Positions 1 to 11,580 of a stretch of DNA of 64,000 nt are shown in pieces. This stretch comes from Neoarius graeffei. Taxonomy: Eukaryota; Chordata; Actinopteri; Siluriformes; Ariidae. Position 1 is the stretch's first letter; each line of letters opens with the position of its first letter. The notes beneath the pieces are model-generated. The model made no database searches and had not been told where the DNA came from. It saw only the letters and a list, made by a program, of their open reading frames with translations. Position numbers and translations under genes: made by a program. The stretch lies in contig NC_083578.1 in assembly GCF_027579695.1 (NCBI RefSeq), forward strand, positions 4,940,460-5,004,459. The letters run 5' to 3'.

Positions 1-293
1 ATGAGGACAGTTGAGGGTTATACCTGTTAAAACTGTTAATATTATAGTCAGGCTGTCTGTTGTTGCCCAAATGAGGATGGGTTCCCTTTTGAGTCTGGTT
101 CCTCTCGAGGTTTCTTCCTCATGTCGTCTGAGGGAGTTTTTCCTTGCCACCGTCGCCACAGGCTTGCTCATTGGGGATAGATTAGGGATAAAATTAGCTC
201 ATGTTTTAAGTCGTTCAAATTCTGTAAAGCTGCTTTGCGACAATGTTTATTGTTAAAAGCGCTGTACAAATAAACTTGATTTGATTTGATTTG
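1..293 (+). repeat. Fish interspersed repeat family R, 3' part
   Basis: The segment is nearly identical to pieces at 7192-7455 (inverted), 12165-12379, 20378-20530 and 33227-34600. It ends with a LINE-style tail: ..gctttgcgacaatgtttattg.. then ..ataaacttgatttgatttgatt, a short simple repeat at the 3' end. A tail of reiterated short units and variable 5' truncation suggest LINE-type retrotransposition (inference). No coding capacity is seen; the short reading frame across it is not a gene. The 5' start lies at or beyond the window edge. Confidence 0.8.
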
Positions 294-506
294 ATTCCTT
301 CAGAGTAATTTGTTCTAAAACAGTGAGGGAAAAATGAAATTAGAAGGCATATCGACCTATAGTGAGAACAGAGTCCTGTAAGAATACAGAGTTTTAGAGC
401 ATAGAGATGTGTAATAATAGTAGAAAACGGCATCAGATGAAAGACATAACACATTCGTGTGGTCCAGTTAGTGAAGTTAGTCCAGAAGATGTTGTCTCGA
501 AGTCCA

Positions 507-615
507 GCTCGAGCGGGTAACCCTGCTCCGAGCAATGAAGTGGTCCTGAAGGCTCGGGCGGGTAACCCTGCCCCGAGCAATGATGAAGGCTCGGGCGGGT
601 AGCCCTGCCCCGAGC
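507..615. repeat. Three tandem hairpin units
   Basis: Three ~27-nt palindromic units lie at 507-533, 552-578 and 589-615. Each reads gctcgRgcgggtaaccctg then cYccgagc and folds on itself, with gctcgg pairing to ccgagc and ggg to ccc around a short TA-containing centre. Spacers contain aatgaag-like sequence. It looks like a small tandem GC-rich hairpin array of unknown role. No retroelement or gene signature is attached. Confidence 0.7.
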
Positions 616-757
616 AACAATGAAGTCACGAAACCCGTGATGAGGACTGTCATGGTTGTAGTGAGGATGATTGGTTCCAAATGGGGCGCAAGATCTCTTC
701 CCCTCTTTGTTCACAACGTCTTGAGGATTCTCAGTCAAATCTGTGTAGAGCTCAGAA

Positions 758-760
<3 letters not shown>

Positions 761-790
<30 letters not shown>
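761..790. repeat. (GA)n microsatellite
   Basis: About 15 uninterrupted GA dinucleotides. Confidence 0.95.
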
Positions 791-793
<3 letters not shown>

Positions 794-1039
794 CTGGCCA
801 GAGAGAGACTAGATAGGGACACAAAAAGCATTAATAACAGCAAACTTGTTATTGTAACACAACTTTGTTATGGAACCTTCTTCAATCGAGTGGCATGGAT
901 CCACTGTGGAAAAAGATCAGTTAAAACAGCAGCAAAAGTAATGGCGACTATGCCTGCAGGCCCATTATATTGTTTTCCCAATTGTCCAAATCATTACTTT
1001 AAAAAGTCACACCAGCACCTGTCTCCCACGTGAAAGGGG

Positions 1040-2510
1040 TGTGTGGTGGAGACCTTGGTACAAATTGTATGCAACTTATCTATAAGGGCTGCAGAATACT
1101 CATCCATATGCATTTTCAAATCAGAGGTACCCGGAGCCGGAGTTCCCTTCTTCCAGGGGAGAATAATTTCTTGGTGTCACACGAATTTCAGCCAGAATGA
1201 ATTATGGATTACAGAACCAAACCTGTGTCCTGCATGACCTTAATTTGTCTTTCAATGTTCGATTAGTACGTTCTACGATACCAGAGGATTTAGGAGTGTG
1301 AAAACACCAGTTTAGTTTAGAGATACTTACAAAGGTTTTGTGTGACTTTTGAGGTAAAACGGGTACCCTTGTCTGAGTCTATGGCATTTGAAACCCCATA
1401 ACTATAACAATAATTATTATTATTGATTTCTTATTATTTTATTGTAGTTGTTTTGTTGTTCTGCTTTTATTGTTTGTCTTTCTTTTTTACTGTCCAGTGT
1501 TCTTAGGTACTTTGAAAGGCACTTATAAATAAAATTAAAACGAGTAACTACCTTCGTGTTCTCTCGAAAACAGGGAAAAACTTCTACCCATTTAGAGAAT
1601 TTGTCCACAATCAAGATGACAAAAATCAAATGAGAAAGAAAGAGCGTATGTCTCATGCAGAATATCAGGCTGATATATTGATTGAACACAGAATAACCAC
1701 AGAGGTGTGATATTATAAATTATAAAACAAGAACCGTCTGAGGGTTTAGAACAAGAACCATTAACAAAGATCCCTAGAGGGCTGGAGGGAAGAGATCAGA
1801 CCTGATACTAGTAGTATGTACGATTTTTAGACAGACAATATCAGTCATCCCAAGTATCATCCCGAGAATTAAGGAGGCGTGCGAGAGCGCGACCTACATT
1901 ATCAAAAGAGGATGTGACACGAATTTCGAGATTGTTAGTAGAACAGAGAATAAATAGTCATATGTTAATTTAATTATCTATTAAATTACTGATTAATTAA
2001 TTTAATGGGTCTGTAAATTTTACCATCAAACCATCAAAGCACATGCAGAGACAGCCCCCAGACGCACAGGTAAGCCTTGAGCAACAATGTCTAATGTTTT
2101 GGATAAAAACGCACAATGATGCATTTCCCCCCCTCACGTTCCCCAGAGGCCGTGCCCCGGTGTCCACAGGCACAGAGGTGGAAGGGCTTGAAGTGAGCAG
2201 GTGACCCAGGGGCGGAACAAAGGGTGCTTCTGAGGGAGTGATAAGCGACCACCATAGCGTCAGTCCAGGTCAAAGGATGTTGCAGTGGAGGAGGTTTTGT
2301 GTCTAGAATGACAGCCTTGAGAAAGTTCAAATACTTAAGTGTCCATGCAATATTGCAGCTTAGTTCTGGAAACCTTAAAGCCCTTATGCACCAGATGTTG
2401 GAGCAGGCGCAAGTGTCAGTGTCTTGGCAGATTTCTGGTGACTCAGCAGACACCAGAACACACAGACCACAGAGTCCTGAGGGAGGGAGAAGGTCACAGA
2501 GCACGTTATG
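1040..2510 (-). pseudogene. Endogenous retrovirus pol relic (RT connection, RNase H, integrase fragments)
   Basis: On the minus strand, readable fragments occur in retroviral pol order. At about 2330-2130 is an RT thumb/connection-like stretch (WTDAM, LCSAP, KPFHL). At about 1800-1740 is an RNase H-start-like stretch with a GSC..P..G pattern. At about 1640-1560 is an integrase core start (ILIVDKFSKWVEVFP), followed at 1410-1340 by an SDKGTRF-type second-aspartate block. The pieces lie in different frames with stop codons between, so nothing full-length can be made. Orientation agrees with the minus-strand primer site and LTR at 5420-6518, so these are probably parts of one provirus (inference). 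A matching 3' LTR is not seen before position 1040. Retroviral versus other LTR-element origin rests on motif wording and on the tRNA-Leu-type primer site. Confidence 0.55.
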
Positions 2511-5419
2511 AATTACAGCTGAAAAAAAACAGCAGGAGAGTCAAATGAAACCTTGAGTCCAAAGGCTATCTCCTCATGTGCATGAAAAAAAAAAGGCAGA
2601 ACAGAGATCATTAATGGCAGGAACCTGTGATATTACAGAAGAAGCAATCAATTCATTAATCTTGTGTAAAGTGTCTCGCCACGCCTTGCTCGAGAAGAGA
2701 CTGTAGGATGACATCCAGAGAGAGAGGTATTGCTTATTAAATCATATTTTGTGTAGTTTCATGTCAATTTAAGTGCAACAAAATGCGGAAAGGTTCAAGG
2801 ACAATGAATACTTAATGTATAAACCCAAGTCTCTGATTTATAAACAAAAAGTTATTCAAGTAAACGTATGTTAACTGTTTCTTGCTGAAAGAAATTATGG
2901 TTAACTAAATACATTTTTAATTCAATTAACAGTATTAATGGGAATGGGAATTGGTTGTCTTGGACATTTTGACTTTATGTATATGGAATTTACCTAATAA
3001 TATAAAGAGATTATTATTGTGAGAAAGTGGCAAAAATAATGATTTTCTCTGCCCATTGCAGATTTCTGTGTGTCCTTGCCTGCTGTTCTTGCATGAGTTG
3101 TTTATATTATAGCTATCTGTAACAGTCTGGGAGTCTTATCTCAATGCTGACTGAGAAAGAGACAGAGAGACTAGAGACGGATTATAATAGGACGACAATT
3201 ATTAAAAAAATGTCAAAAATGAAGTAAAAAGCGGGTTAGCTCGCTGCTGAACTAATTTCATGCTTCCCAGACAAGACAAGTCCACATTTCGCTAAAACGC
3301 GTTAGAAACAGGAGTATATTGGATATTTAAAGGTTAGAATTACATACGATTAATAAAAATACCACCACACGATCAATTTTAAAATGTTTTAGATCAACAT
3401 TAAACATTAGGTTAAACATTAAACTTTTCGGCATTTCCCTTCACACGTAGGGTAAATATATTTGGTGCCTTTTATTATACCTTTAAACAGGAAGTGGTAT
3501 AATACTCAATATTTTAAAAATGATTCCTGATAAATATCTTCAAATCTGAAAGTGATATTTGATTTGGCCTTAAATATATTTCTTCTGTTTTTACCAAGTC
3601 TGTTTAATTTAAGTGAATGTTTTAAAAATGGTTTTTGTGTTGTATTTGCTTGTACAGTTATTTCATTATTTAAGGTCTGAATGCATAATTGCCCAAAAGA
3701 GCTGCTTTTTCTTTCATCCAGTGCGCATGCCCAGTTCACAAGCATCATGGGAACTGGAGTTCTCATAATTTTGAAAACTTAGTATTCATCATTTATAAGA
3801 TCTAGACATGAAACTGCATTAATAGCTGCACTATTAATTATTAAAACGCATTAATAGTCTTATAGAGTGCTCGCGGACCTGTTCAGAGATCACCTCGCAG
3901 ACCACTCGCGACTTTCCTGATAACCTTCCAGTTACAAGTTTCAGACTATCAACACACAATGAATATAAAATAAAATACAGATGATCTACTCACCAAACGC
4001 TGAAACTAATTGATTAAGAAGCAGATTTTTTCCTCTGATGATGTTAAGGGAAGAGGATCTCTTCTCTTGGGTTTCTAACAGTGATGAGATTCACAAACGA
4101 TTCGGATCTTTTTCGGGACGAAACATAAATGACTCGATCGAGCGAATCGATACAGACGCATGGACTGCATTTGTTGAGTTCATGCACACGTAATGGGTTG
4201 AGGAAAGTTCATACTTTAATTTCATGCAGCATGAAAGTGTGATTATTGTTTACAATTTGAAAACAGGAATACAAATAAGGTTTCCGTTGTTTCTTAAGAA
4301 TCAAGAGTGAATCAAGTAAATTGATTCACACGCATGCGAGTTTGTTCTAAAGAATCGATTCAGTGAAGCTTTCGTTGAGATCATAATGCACAATACACAG
4401 AATGTCCGTATTTTATACGGATTTGATTCAATAAACATAGTATACAGGCGTACAAATAAAGTTATACGGATTCTTTTTAACAAAAAAAAAACACTTCAAT
4501 ATTTATTTAGAGCTATAATCAATTCCCACGATGATAAAAGAGCACATAAAATTTACACTTTGTGTTTTTTGTCAAACATTGAAGCTTTGTATTCATTCTT
4601 AAAGTTTATTATTAAAAAGTACCTGGGATATATCATTGTTAATTATCATTCAAATTTTAGGTAAATCATTTTAATTTGCATCTTATAAGGACTTTATAAA
4701 GGGAATAAGGACTTTGGAAGTTGGTTATACAGGTTTGACTGACCAAAGGTTTGACATTTATGCAAACCAGGAACACAGTTCTAACTGTTCATGTCCAGAG
4801 TACTGATTTGTTGTTTCATTATTTTGTGCATATCCAGTAATGCCTTATATAAATGCTAAAACAATTAAAGATACATTACACAGCTCCTAGAGATTGCAAA
4901 TACCTGGATGAGGATAAATCAAAACTGAGCCGGCCAAATTGTCTAGAATCTGTGTAGAATGCTAAACCACATCCAATCCCGTGGGTTTTTTTTCTCGGGG
5001 TCCGGGTACCTTAATACAATAATACAATTAATATAATACAATTTTTATAATACAATTTTTCCCCCCATGGTGGCTGCACGAAGGAATCAAAGATTAAAAG
5101 CGCGCTCTTCTCGTGACAGTTCTCCTCCTTGGAGTGTCTTCACGAGGCTCACCGTCCCGTAAACAAATTACGAGGTTTACCAGCCCAATCCCGTGGCTCT
5201 ACCAGCCCCGTCTCGTCCCGTAAACAAGAGTCTAAAATAAATAAAGGTGTCTAATCTAATCTTCAGTCTACGAGGTTCCTTACGTCCCGTGCCTCCACAC
5301 GAGGTTTACCTGAATTTACTGGGTCTCTATTTTTTTTTTTTGAAATTACTACCAACCAGGCGGTGACCAATCAATAACCAATTATAAAATTCAAATAATT
5401 TACTCACCTGGTTGGCAGT
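2511..5419. other. Probable decayed provirus interior; nothing readable
   Basis: This stretch lies between the pol relic and the primer site on the minus strand, where gag and 5' pol would be expected. No open frame with recognisable gag, protease or RT motifs is seen on either strand. It is AT-rich, with short inverted repeats around 4300-4450 (gaatcaatt/aattgattc-like). At 4980-5340 are repeated cgtcccgt and acgaggttt words. Whether it is all provirus or includes other insertions cannot be decided by eye. Confidence 0.4.
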
Positions 5420-5437
5420 ATCCCACTTCTGACACCA
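5420..5437 (-). promoter_or_regulatory. Retroviral primer-binding site, tRNA-Leu type
   Basis: The minus strand reads TGGTGTCAGAAGTGGGAT, starting three bases inside the end of the LTR-like segment at 5441. A TGG start and this position are as expected for a primer-binding site. The sequence resembles tRNA-Leu-type sites known from ERV-L-like elements (from memory). Confidence 0.6.
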
Positions 5438-5440
5438 AAT

Positions 5441-6518
5441 TGTTGGGTTCACCCAGAAAGAGACCCCGATTCCTTCGTGGGCCACCCTCGGCCGAGGACG
5501 AGAATGATCAGGTCGAGAGAAACAGACAATCAGAATCAGAGATTCACATGTCAGTTTATTCGCACAGTCACTTCGTCAAAATGAAAACATCTTTGGAAAC
5601 GTCTTATAGTGTTTCTGTGTTTATGTTTTGTCTTCATGTGTGTGTGTGTGTGTGTGTAATGGGTGTGTGTCTATGTGGAAGTGTAATGATCTTGAATCAA
5701 TCATAATATAAAAACATATTTCTGATGACAGTAAGGTACAGATAGATATCAGCATGGAATGTCTAAACACAGAATGTCTAGTCTACGGAGTCTATTCAGA
5801 GAAGGTCAAAGACACGTTTGCACAGAAAGGATCTAATAATTTAACATAACTCCTTAACACATAAATGTGTGTTAAGTCAGTAAATTACATCTTGATTCCA
5901 TCAACATAAGCAAAATAACAAATAACAATATGTCTAAAACAATGCTAAAACAAAGAATGTTATAAGAAAATAAACATTAAAAATAAGAACAACTTAACCA
6001 CAAGAACAATGAGAATATGTCTGAAAGAGAGAGAACAATTAAACAACTAACAGGATTAAACTCATAACTAAATTAGGTTAATGCTTTTAAACTAAAAACC
6101 CTTAGAATCATAAGATCTTAACTATAATTATAATGTCATTATGAAACTAATCTAAAACTATAAAACTAACATTAATCACGGAATGCATTCATTAATTACG
6201 GGATCCAAATCACTACCATAGTATATTTCAATATATTTCAGTATATTTCATAGCTTTTATGAAGCTATGACCTAAGTTTCAACTGAATGGATTAACATAA
6301 ACATGAACTTTAATTCTACCATTTCAGGGTGTGTGTGAGTCGATCTGACACCAAAACAGACCTTCAGACACTTCTCTGTTCAAAATACACATTTCATAAA
6401 CAAAATGTTCCCAAACAATGTCCAGCTGGACCTAAGGTCGTTTCAACTAATATAATTTTGACACAGAATAATTTTGCTGAATTCTTGGCCAAGAATTAAT
6501 ACTTATATAAACCTAACA
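5441..6518 (-). mobile_element. 5' LTR of the minus-strand endogenous retrovirus
   Basis: A ~1.08 kb segment is bounded by TGTTGGGTT and AACCTAACA, imperfect inverted TG..CA termini typical of LTRs. It directly adjoins the primer site at 5420-5437 on the minus strand. It contains a (TG)n stretch near 5635-5660 and is AT-rich. No second copy of this LTR is seen in the window, so provirus boundaries and target duplication cannot be confirmed. Confidence 0.6.
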
Positions 6519-6795
6519 GTCTTGGTATGTTGGTATGTTTTCTTTTTGTTTGTTGCTTTTGTTTTCTTTTGTATATATAGTTTATTATGGCGGAAAGTGA
6601 CGTTTGATTAGCGGTGGTATAGAGGGTTAGGATTGGATAAGTTATTACTTCTTCCTAATCCTTTCTGAACATTATTATGTTACTGCCTTGTGGCTACGCT
6701 ATTCTGTTTGTTTATGACGATGTTTTGATTATTGCATTTTTTATTTAAATTTTTTAAATTTTTATATCTTTCTTCTTTATTGTTCAGAATAAAGT

Positions 6796-6843
<48 letters not shown>

Positions 6844-7190
6844 TCTGCTCCGTTATGTGTTCATTTAATTGCCTAATTTAAAAATGTAATTTACATGCAG
6901 CTTATTTGTTTTTTGTGGGGGGGTTTCTTTGTTTGTTTGTTTTTTTGTTGTTGTTTTTGTTTTTTTCTCTTACATGTATCCCCTAATCTGTAATTTTATT
7001 CCATATCCTCCCTGAGAGTTTGTACATTTTCCTTTGTTTAATAAAAAAAAGTGAAGACGGAAATGTCATCACAAAGTTTTACCCAATAAATGAGAGTGTT
7101 TTTCACAGCCCGTGTATACATTTGCAATTCTTGATATTAGACAAAGTGAACACAGATGAGAGATGTAAATGACAATGAGCATGAAATGTC
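6519..7190. other. AT-rich stretch with a LINE-like (AATC)n tail
   Basis: No coding signal. At 6785-6843 is ..cagaataaag followed by about a dozen AATC units, which resembles the simple-repeat 3' tail of a plus-strand LINE; the body upstream is too short or too diverged to classify. G/T-rich runs follow at 6905-6970. Confidence 0.5.
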
Positions 7191-7191
7191 A

Positions 7192-7810
7192 AGTCAAGTT
7201 TATTTGTATAGCGCTTTTAACAATAAACACTGTCGCAAAGCAGCTTTACAGAATTTGAATGACTTTAAACATGAGCTAATTTTATCCCTAATCTATCCCC
7301 AATGATGAAGCCTGTGGCGACGGTGGCAAGGAAAAACTCCCTCAGACGACATGAAGAAACCTCAAGAGGAACCAGACTCAAAAGGGAACCCATCCTCATT
7401 TGGGCAACAACAGACAGCATGACTATAACATTAACAGTTTTAACATGAAGTCAGCTTCATTGATGCTATAAAACCCCCACCGACGGAAACCCGAGCGCAA
7501 AACCATTCATGACAACTGCAGTCCCCAGCCACAAAAGCACCACTGCAAGAGTCCAGAGCGTCCTCCAGGCGCGACCCCCAACTGTCGACATGGGGCCGTC
7601 CTCCACAGGAGGGATGAGACTCCAACCAGACACAGGGCACCAGGATGGATCTGGCAGGTCTGAGGAGCAGAAGAGGTTCAGCATCTCGATCTCAGGACAG
7701 ATTTGGGGGGGGGGGGGGAAACACAGGTTGTTAGGTATGCCCAATGTCACCTGAATAAGTAGGAACAGTATACATATTGCACTGAGTACAAGCAGGGACT
7801 CCGGCAACTA
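7192..7810 (-). repeat. Fish interspersed repeat family R, longest inverted copy
   Basis: This is the reverse complement of the plus copies at 1-293 and 33365-34377. It starts with the tail (caagtcaagtttatttgtat) and extends through the G-run at 7705-7720 and the 'cctgtgtc..ggagtctcatc' section. It gives the most complete single view of the family's 5' direction. A ~90-bp section present at 33585-33680 (ttacagtaatgcttttatgg region) is missing, so this copy is internally deleted. Confidence 0.75.
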
Positions 7811-9090
7811 ACTATGACAGCGTAAATAAAAGGGGAGAGCCAGAAGGTAACACAGGCATGAGGGAACCCCGGGACATAAAGCAGCAGCCACTACATCGTC
7901 AACAAACTCGAGTGAGCAAGCGAGTGGGGACTGACAGCATCCATACATCCCAGTTTACCAAAACACTCTGTCTGAGGACCCTCCAGATCTACACCTTTAC
8001 CTCATAAACACCATTAACAAAAGGCTTGACTAAAATGAGCATTTTGAACGAGACATGACAAACATTTGGTATCCAAAAATGCTGCTAGGCCTTTCCCCGC
8101 TCTCCCCACAGCACAGTTAAATGCATGAAAATGAAGTGATGGAAAACAGTCATTAATGCCGAGCATGGCTTATGAAACCAGTTATACTGATCAATTCAAA
8201 CAGTCTGGACAAGGAAAGAAAACAGCAATACACTAGCGACAGGTCAGCTGATGGTAAAGTGGTGGCAAAAGGCTGCCTGCGCACTGCGCATGCTCCGTTA
8301 GCTTAGCTTTAATATCGCCTGCACGGTTTGGCTCCTGTTGCAACTTGGCCCACAAGGGGAAACATTTCAACCAAAGACCTTGAAAACTTTATATATTTTT
8401 CTCACTTTTTGGCGAAATTTGCCATTCTGTGTTGAAAATAAGAAAGTATGTCCCCTGTGATTTTGGTGTAGAGCAGAGGAAAACACTGGGTGGGGGAGGG
8501 GTGGTTTCTGTCCCGCTCAATCCACAGAAATGACATCAGAGAGCAAATGATCTCGCGAGCGCAGTGAGTTTCTAAGATGGAAACAGAGCCGAAGATGAAA
8601 ATGACAAACTCCCGATGTCTCGTGTTCTGTGTCAAACAGCTGACTCCCTGTATTGGAGCTGTTAGAGAGCAGCAACTGCAAGTCGTGCGGATTCGTCATT
8701 CTAGATGAGCTGCTTTGCAGACTGCTTTAGAACATCCCCACACCAAAACTAGCTCTATCAGTATTTACTCACCACGGAAACCAGTTTAACCTTTAACTCA
8801 ACCACACTCCTGTCTGTCATTACAGTTTAAATCTTCATATTAGTGGAGCTTTGGCCCTCACGAGTGGGGCCCCATAGGCACAGAGTGTGGAGACATAAAG
8901 AAACCCATTGAGTTGTTTTCTGATGGTTTCGGTCCTGTGTGCGCGTGCCTGCCACCACAGGAAACCCAACAACTAGTGCAGTAGAGTAGTGAAGAGTGCA
9001 GTAGAGTAGTAGTTGGGACAGTGTAGTAGTGAGTAACTTGTCACTGTTGTCCCCCGACATTTTGTGCAACATAAGGAAACAGTATAGTAT
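7811..9090. other. No gene recognised
   Basis: I see no coding pattern, no TIR pair and no SINE. Short degenerate tandem words (gtagagtagtag, 8980-9030) precede the transposon at 9091. The frames around 8400-8700 and 8827-9153 have no recognisable domain. Confidence 0.4.
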
Positions 9091-9702
9091 GGAGCACTTG
9101 CATGTGACATCACAGCCGATCCAGATTGTGACAGACGCCATCTTGTCGGTCAAACGCCATATTTCCGCCTTCTACTTCTACTTCTGGTTCTACTTCTGCT
9201 TTTACTTCTACCTTTTCTTCTGGAAAACCCTACTATATACAATTCTACTACAACGGCTGCGGTTACAAGCTCTCCCTACCTGTGCACGTTTTTTATATTT
9301 TTTGTGTGTATTTTTGCGTGTTGTTCGTCTGTACCGGACTTCAATATCCACTACAACCGTATGGACTTACTGGACATTGGTTTCCAGCAGAAAATGACGG
9401 TTTGTAACGATTTCCATCGCATGCACAACATTCCGGAAGAGAAAAAAAAAAAAAAAAACATTCCGGACGAGACAGCGAGGTCTCCGTGGATTGTTATTGG
9501 AAGCAAAGCGAAGGAGGCGGCGCCGGGAGCGGAAGCAAAAGCGAGGCTACAGGCAGAGCCGGCCTGTTGACTAAGCTCAGAAAACAGCTACTCAAACCTC
9601 CACTGCTAAGCCTCTACCTCTCCAACGCCAGATCCATGTAAACAAGACGGACGATTTGGAATTACCTTATTCTATTCTATAATCGGCTGGTCAGTGCTAT
9701 AC

Positions 9703-9945
9703 TCAATACTTAAGTGACTTACCCATCCAATGAGGATTATTTTCTTGTTTACAAGATGCCACATCTGAGTCGCTGACAAATCCTGAATTTCTGTAAAGAA
9801 AACTGTCCAGAGATTTATAAGCACGCAGTGCTTCACCACTGAACAGCGAGGGAAAGTTAATGAGGTAATCATACACGTCCGGGTATTCCGCTGACAGTTC
9901 AAAATCCGGTCGTGAAAACTCCGTCCGGTAAGCCATAAGGGTCAC
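9703..9945 (-). pseudogene. Fragment of a transposon accessory protein (YqaJ/SWIM-associated type)
   Basis: An 80-residue minus-strand frame contains EYPDVYDYLINFP and GEALRAYKSLDSF. This resembles the conserved N-terminal 'YP..YLI..PS..T...L.AYKSL.AY' block of multi-copy fish and cnidarian proteins that precede a SWIM zinc finger and a YqaJ-type nuclease domain (recalled family; no search was run). Downstream domains are absent. The same fragment is at 59011-59325, slightly longer at its N terminus (MNTAALVYKMDQFQP..). In both copies it lies between the LINE-like fragment and the right TIR. Confidence 0.5.
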
Positions 9946-9976
9946 AAATCTGTAGGTCGTTTATTTTAGACATATA

Positions 9977-11580
9977 CAACCCCGATTCCAAAAAAGTTGG
10001 GACAAAGTACAAATTGTAAAGAAAAACGGAATGCAATAATTTACAAATCTCAAAAACTGATATTGTATTCACAATAGAACATAGACAACATATCAAATGT
10101 CAAAAGTGAGACATTTTGAAATTTCATGCCAAATATTGGCTCATTTGAAATTCATGATAGCAACACATCTCAAAAAAGTTGGGACAGGGGCAATAAGAGG
10201 CTGGAAAAGTTAAAGGTACAAAAAAGGAACAGCTGGAGGACCAAATTGCAACTCATTAGGTCAATTGGCAATAGGTCATTAACATGACTGGGTATAAAAA
10301 GAGCATCTTGGAGTGGCAGCGGCTCTCAGAAGTAAAGATGGGAAGAGGATCACCAATCCCCCTAATTCTGCACCGACAAATAGTGGAGCAATATCAGAAA
10401 GGAGTTTGACAGTGTAAAATTGCAAAGAGTTTGAACATATCATCATCTACAGTGCATAATATCATCAAAAGATTCAGAGAATCTGGAAGAATCTCTGTGT
10501 GTAAGGGTCAAGGCCGGAAAACCATACTGGGTGCCCGTAATCTTCGGACCCTTAGACGGCACTGCATCACATACAGGCATGCTTCTGTATTGGAAATCAC
10601 AAAATGGGCTCAGGAATATTTCCAGAGAACATTATCTGTGAACACAATCCACCGTGCCATCCGCCATTGCCAGCTAAAACTCTATAGTTCAAAGAAGAAG
10701 CCGTATCTAAACATGATCCAGAAGTGCAGACGTCTTCTCTGGGCCAAGGCTCATTTAAAATGGACTGTGGCAAAGTGGAAAACTGTTCTGTGGTCAGACG
10801 AATCAAAATTTGAAGTTCTTTATGGAAATCAGGGACGCCGTGTCATTCGGACTAAAGAGGAGAAGGACGACCCAAGTTGTTATCAGCGCTCAGTTCAGAA
10901 GCCTGCATCTCTGATGGTATGGGGTTGCATTAGTGCGTGTGGCATGGGCAGCTTACACATCTGGAAAGACACCATCAATGCTGAAAGGTATATCCAGGTT
11001 CTAGAGCAACATATGCTCCCATCCAGACGACGTCTCTTTCAGGGAAGACCTTGCATTTTCCAACATGACAATGCCAAACCACATACTGCATCAATTACAG
11101 CATCATGGCTGCGTAGAAGAAGGGTCCGGGTACTGAACTGGCCAGCCTGCAGTCCAGATCTTTCACCCATAGAAAACATTTAGCGCATCATAAAATGGAA
11201 GATATGACAAAAAAGACCTAAGACAGTTGAGCAACTAGAATCCTACATTAGACAAGAATGGGTTAACATTCCTATCCCTAAACTTGAGCAACTTGTCTCC
11301 TCAGTCCCCAGACGTTTACAGACTGTTGTAAAGAGAAAAGGGGATGTCTCACAGTGGGAAACATGGCCTTGTCCCAACTTTTTTGAGATGTGTTGTCGTC
11401 ATGAAATTTAAAATCACCTAATTTTTCTCTTTAAATGATACATTTTCTCAGTTTAAACATTTGATATGTCATCTATGTTCTATTCTGAATAAAATATGGA
11501 ATTGTGAAACTTCCACATCATTGCATTCCGTTTTTATTTACAATTTGTACTTTGTCCCAACTTTTTTGGAATCGGGGTTG
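9977..11580 (+). mobile_element. Tc1-like transposon, copy A
   Basis: Inverted ends read CAACCCCGATTCCAAAAAAG.. and ..CTTTTTTGGAATCGGGGTTG, with TA on each side (9975-9976, 11581-11582). An inner repeat of the aaaaaagttgggaca block (10169 and 11372) gives an IR/DR arrangement like Sleeping Beauty-type elements. The sister locus at 59240-59255 is an empty site (gacatatatctaattatctg), which proves the boundaries directly. Copy B of the same family is at 32433-35415. Confidence 0.95.
10338..11411 (+). pseudogene. Tc1 transposase, dead copy (DD34E type)
   Basis: Cut-and-paste transposase: N-terminal paired-like helix-turn-helix DNA binding ([16 protein letters not shown]), then a catalytic core. 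The core shows the first Asp in WSDES, the second in FQHDNAKPH and the Glu in [10 protein letters not shown]. Three in-frame stops occur: TGA 10407-10409, TAG 11181-11183 (where copy B has tgg) and TGA 11205-11207 (where copy B has cga). At the first stop copy B has caa, so both may derive from an ancestral cga by CpG decay. The longest open part is 10431-11183. I place the start at the ATG at 10338 by comparison with copy B. It is non-functional, and the element could move only with help from another copy. Confidence 0.92.

Larger units (their letters stand above)
294..1039. other. Non-genic stretch with a tandem hairpin array and a (GA)n tract
   Basis: No coding pattern is seen outside the annotated array (507-615) and the GA microsatellite (761-790). 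The rest is unique-looking, moderately AT-rich sequence without recognisable repeats. Confidence 0.5.

Noticed and set aside
507..615. CRISPR-like array (repeat units with spacers)
   Set aside because: Only three units, spacers of unequal length with shared sequence, and a eukaryotic context without cas genes.
10597..10806. Minus-strand 69-codon frame, also at 33024-33242
   Set aside because: Antisense shadow of the Tc1 transposase, conserved only because the transposase is.
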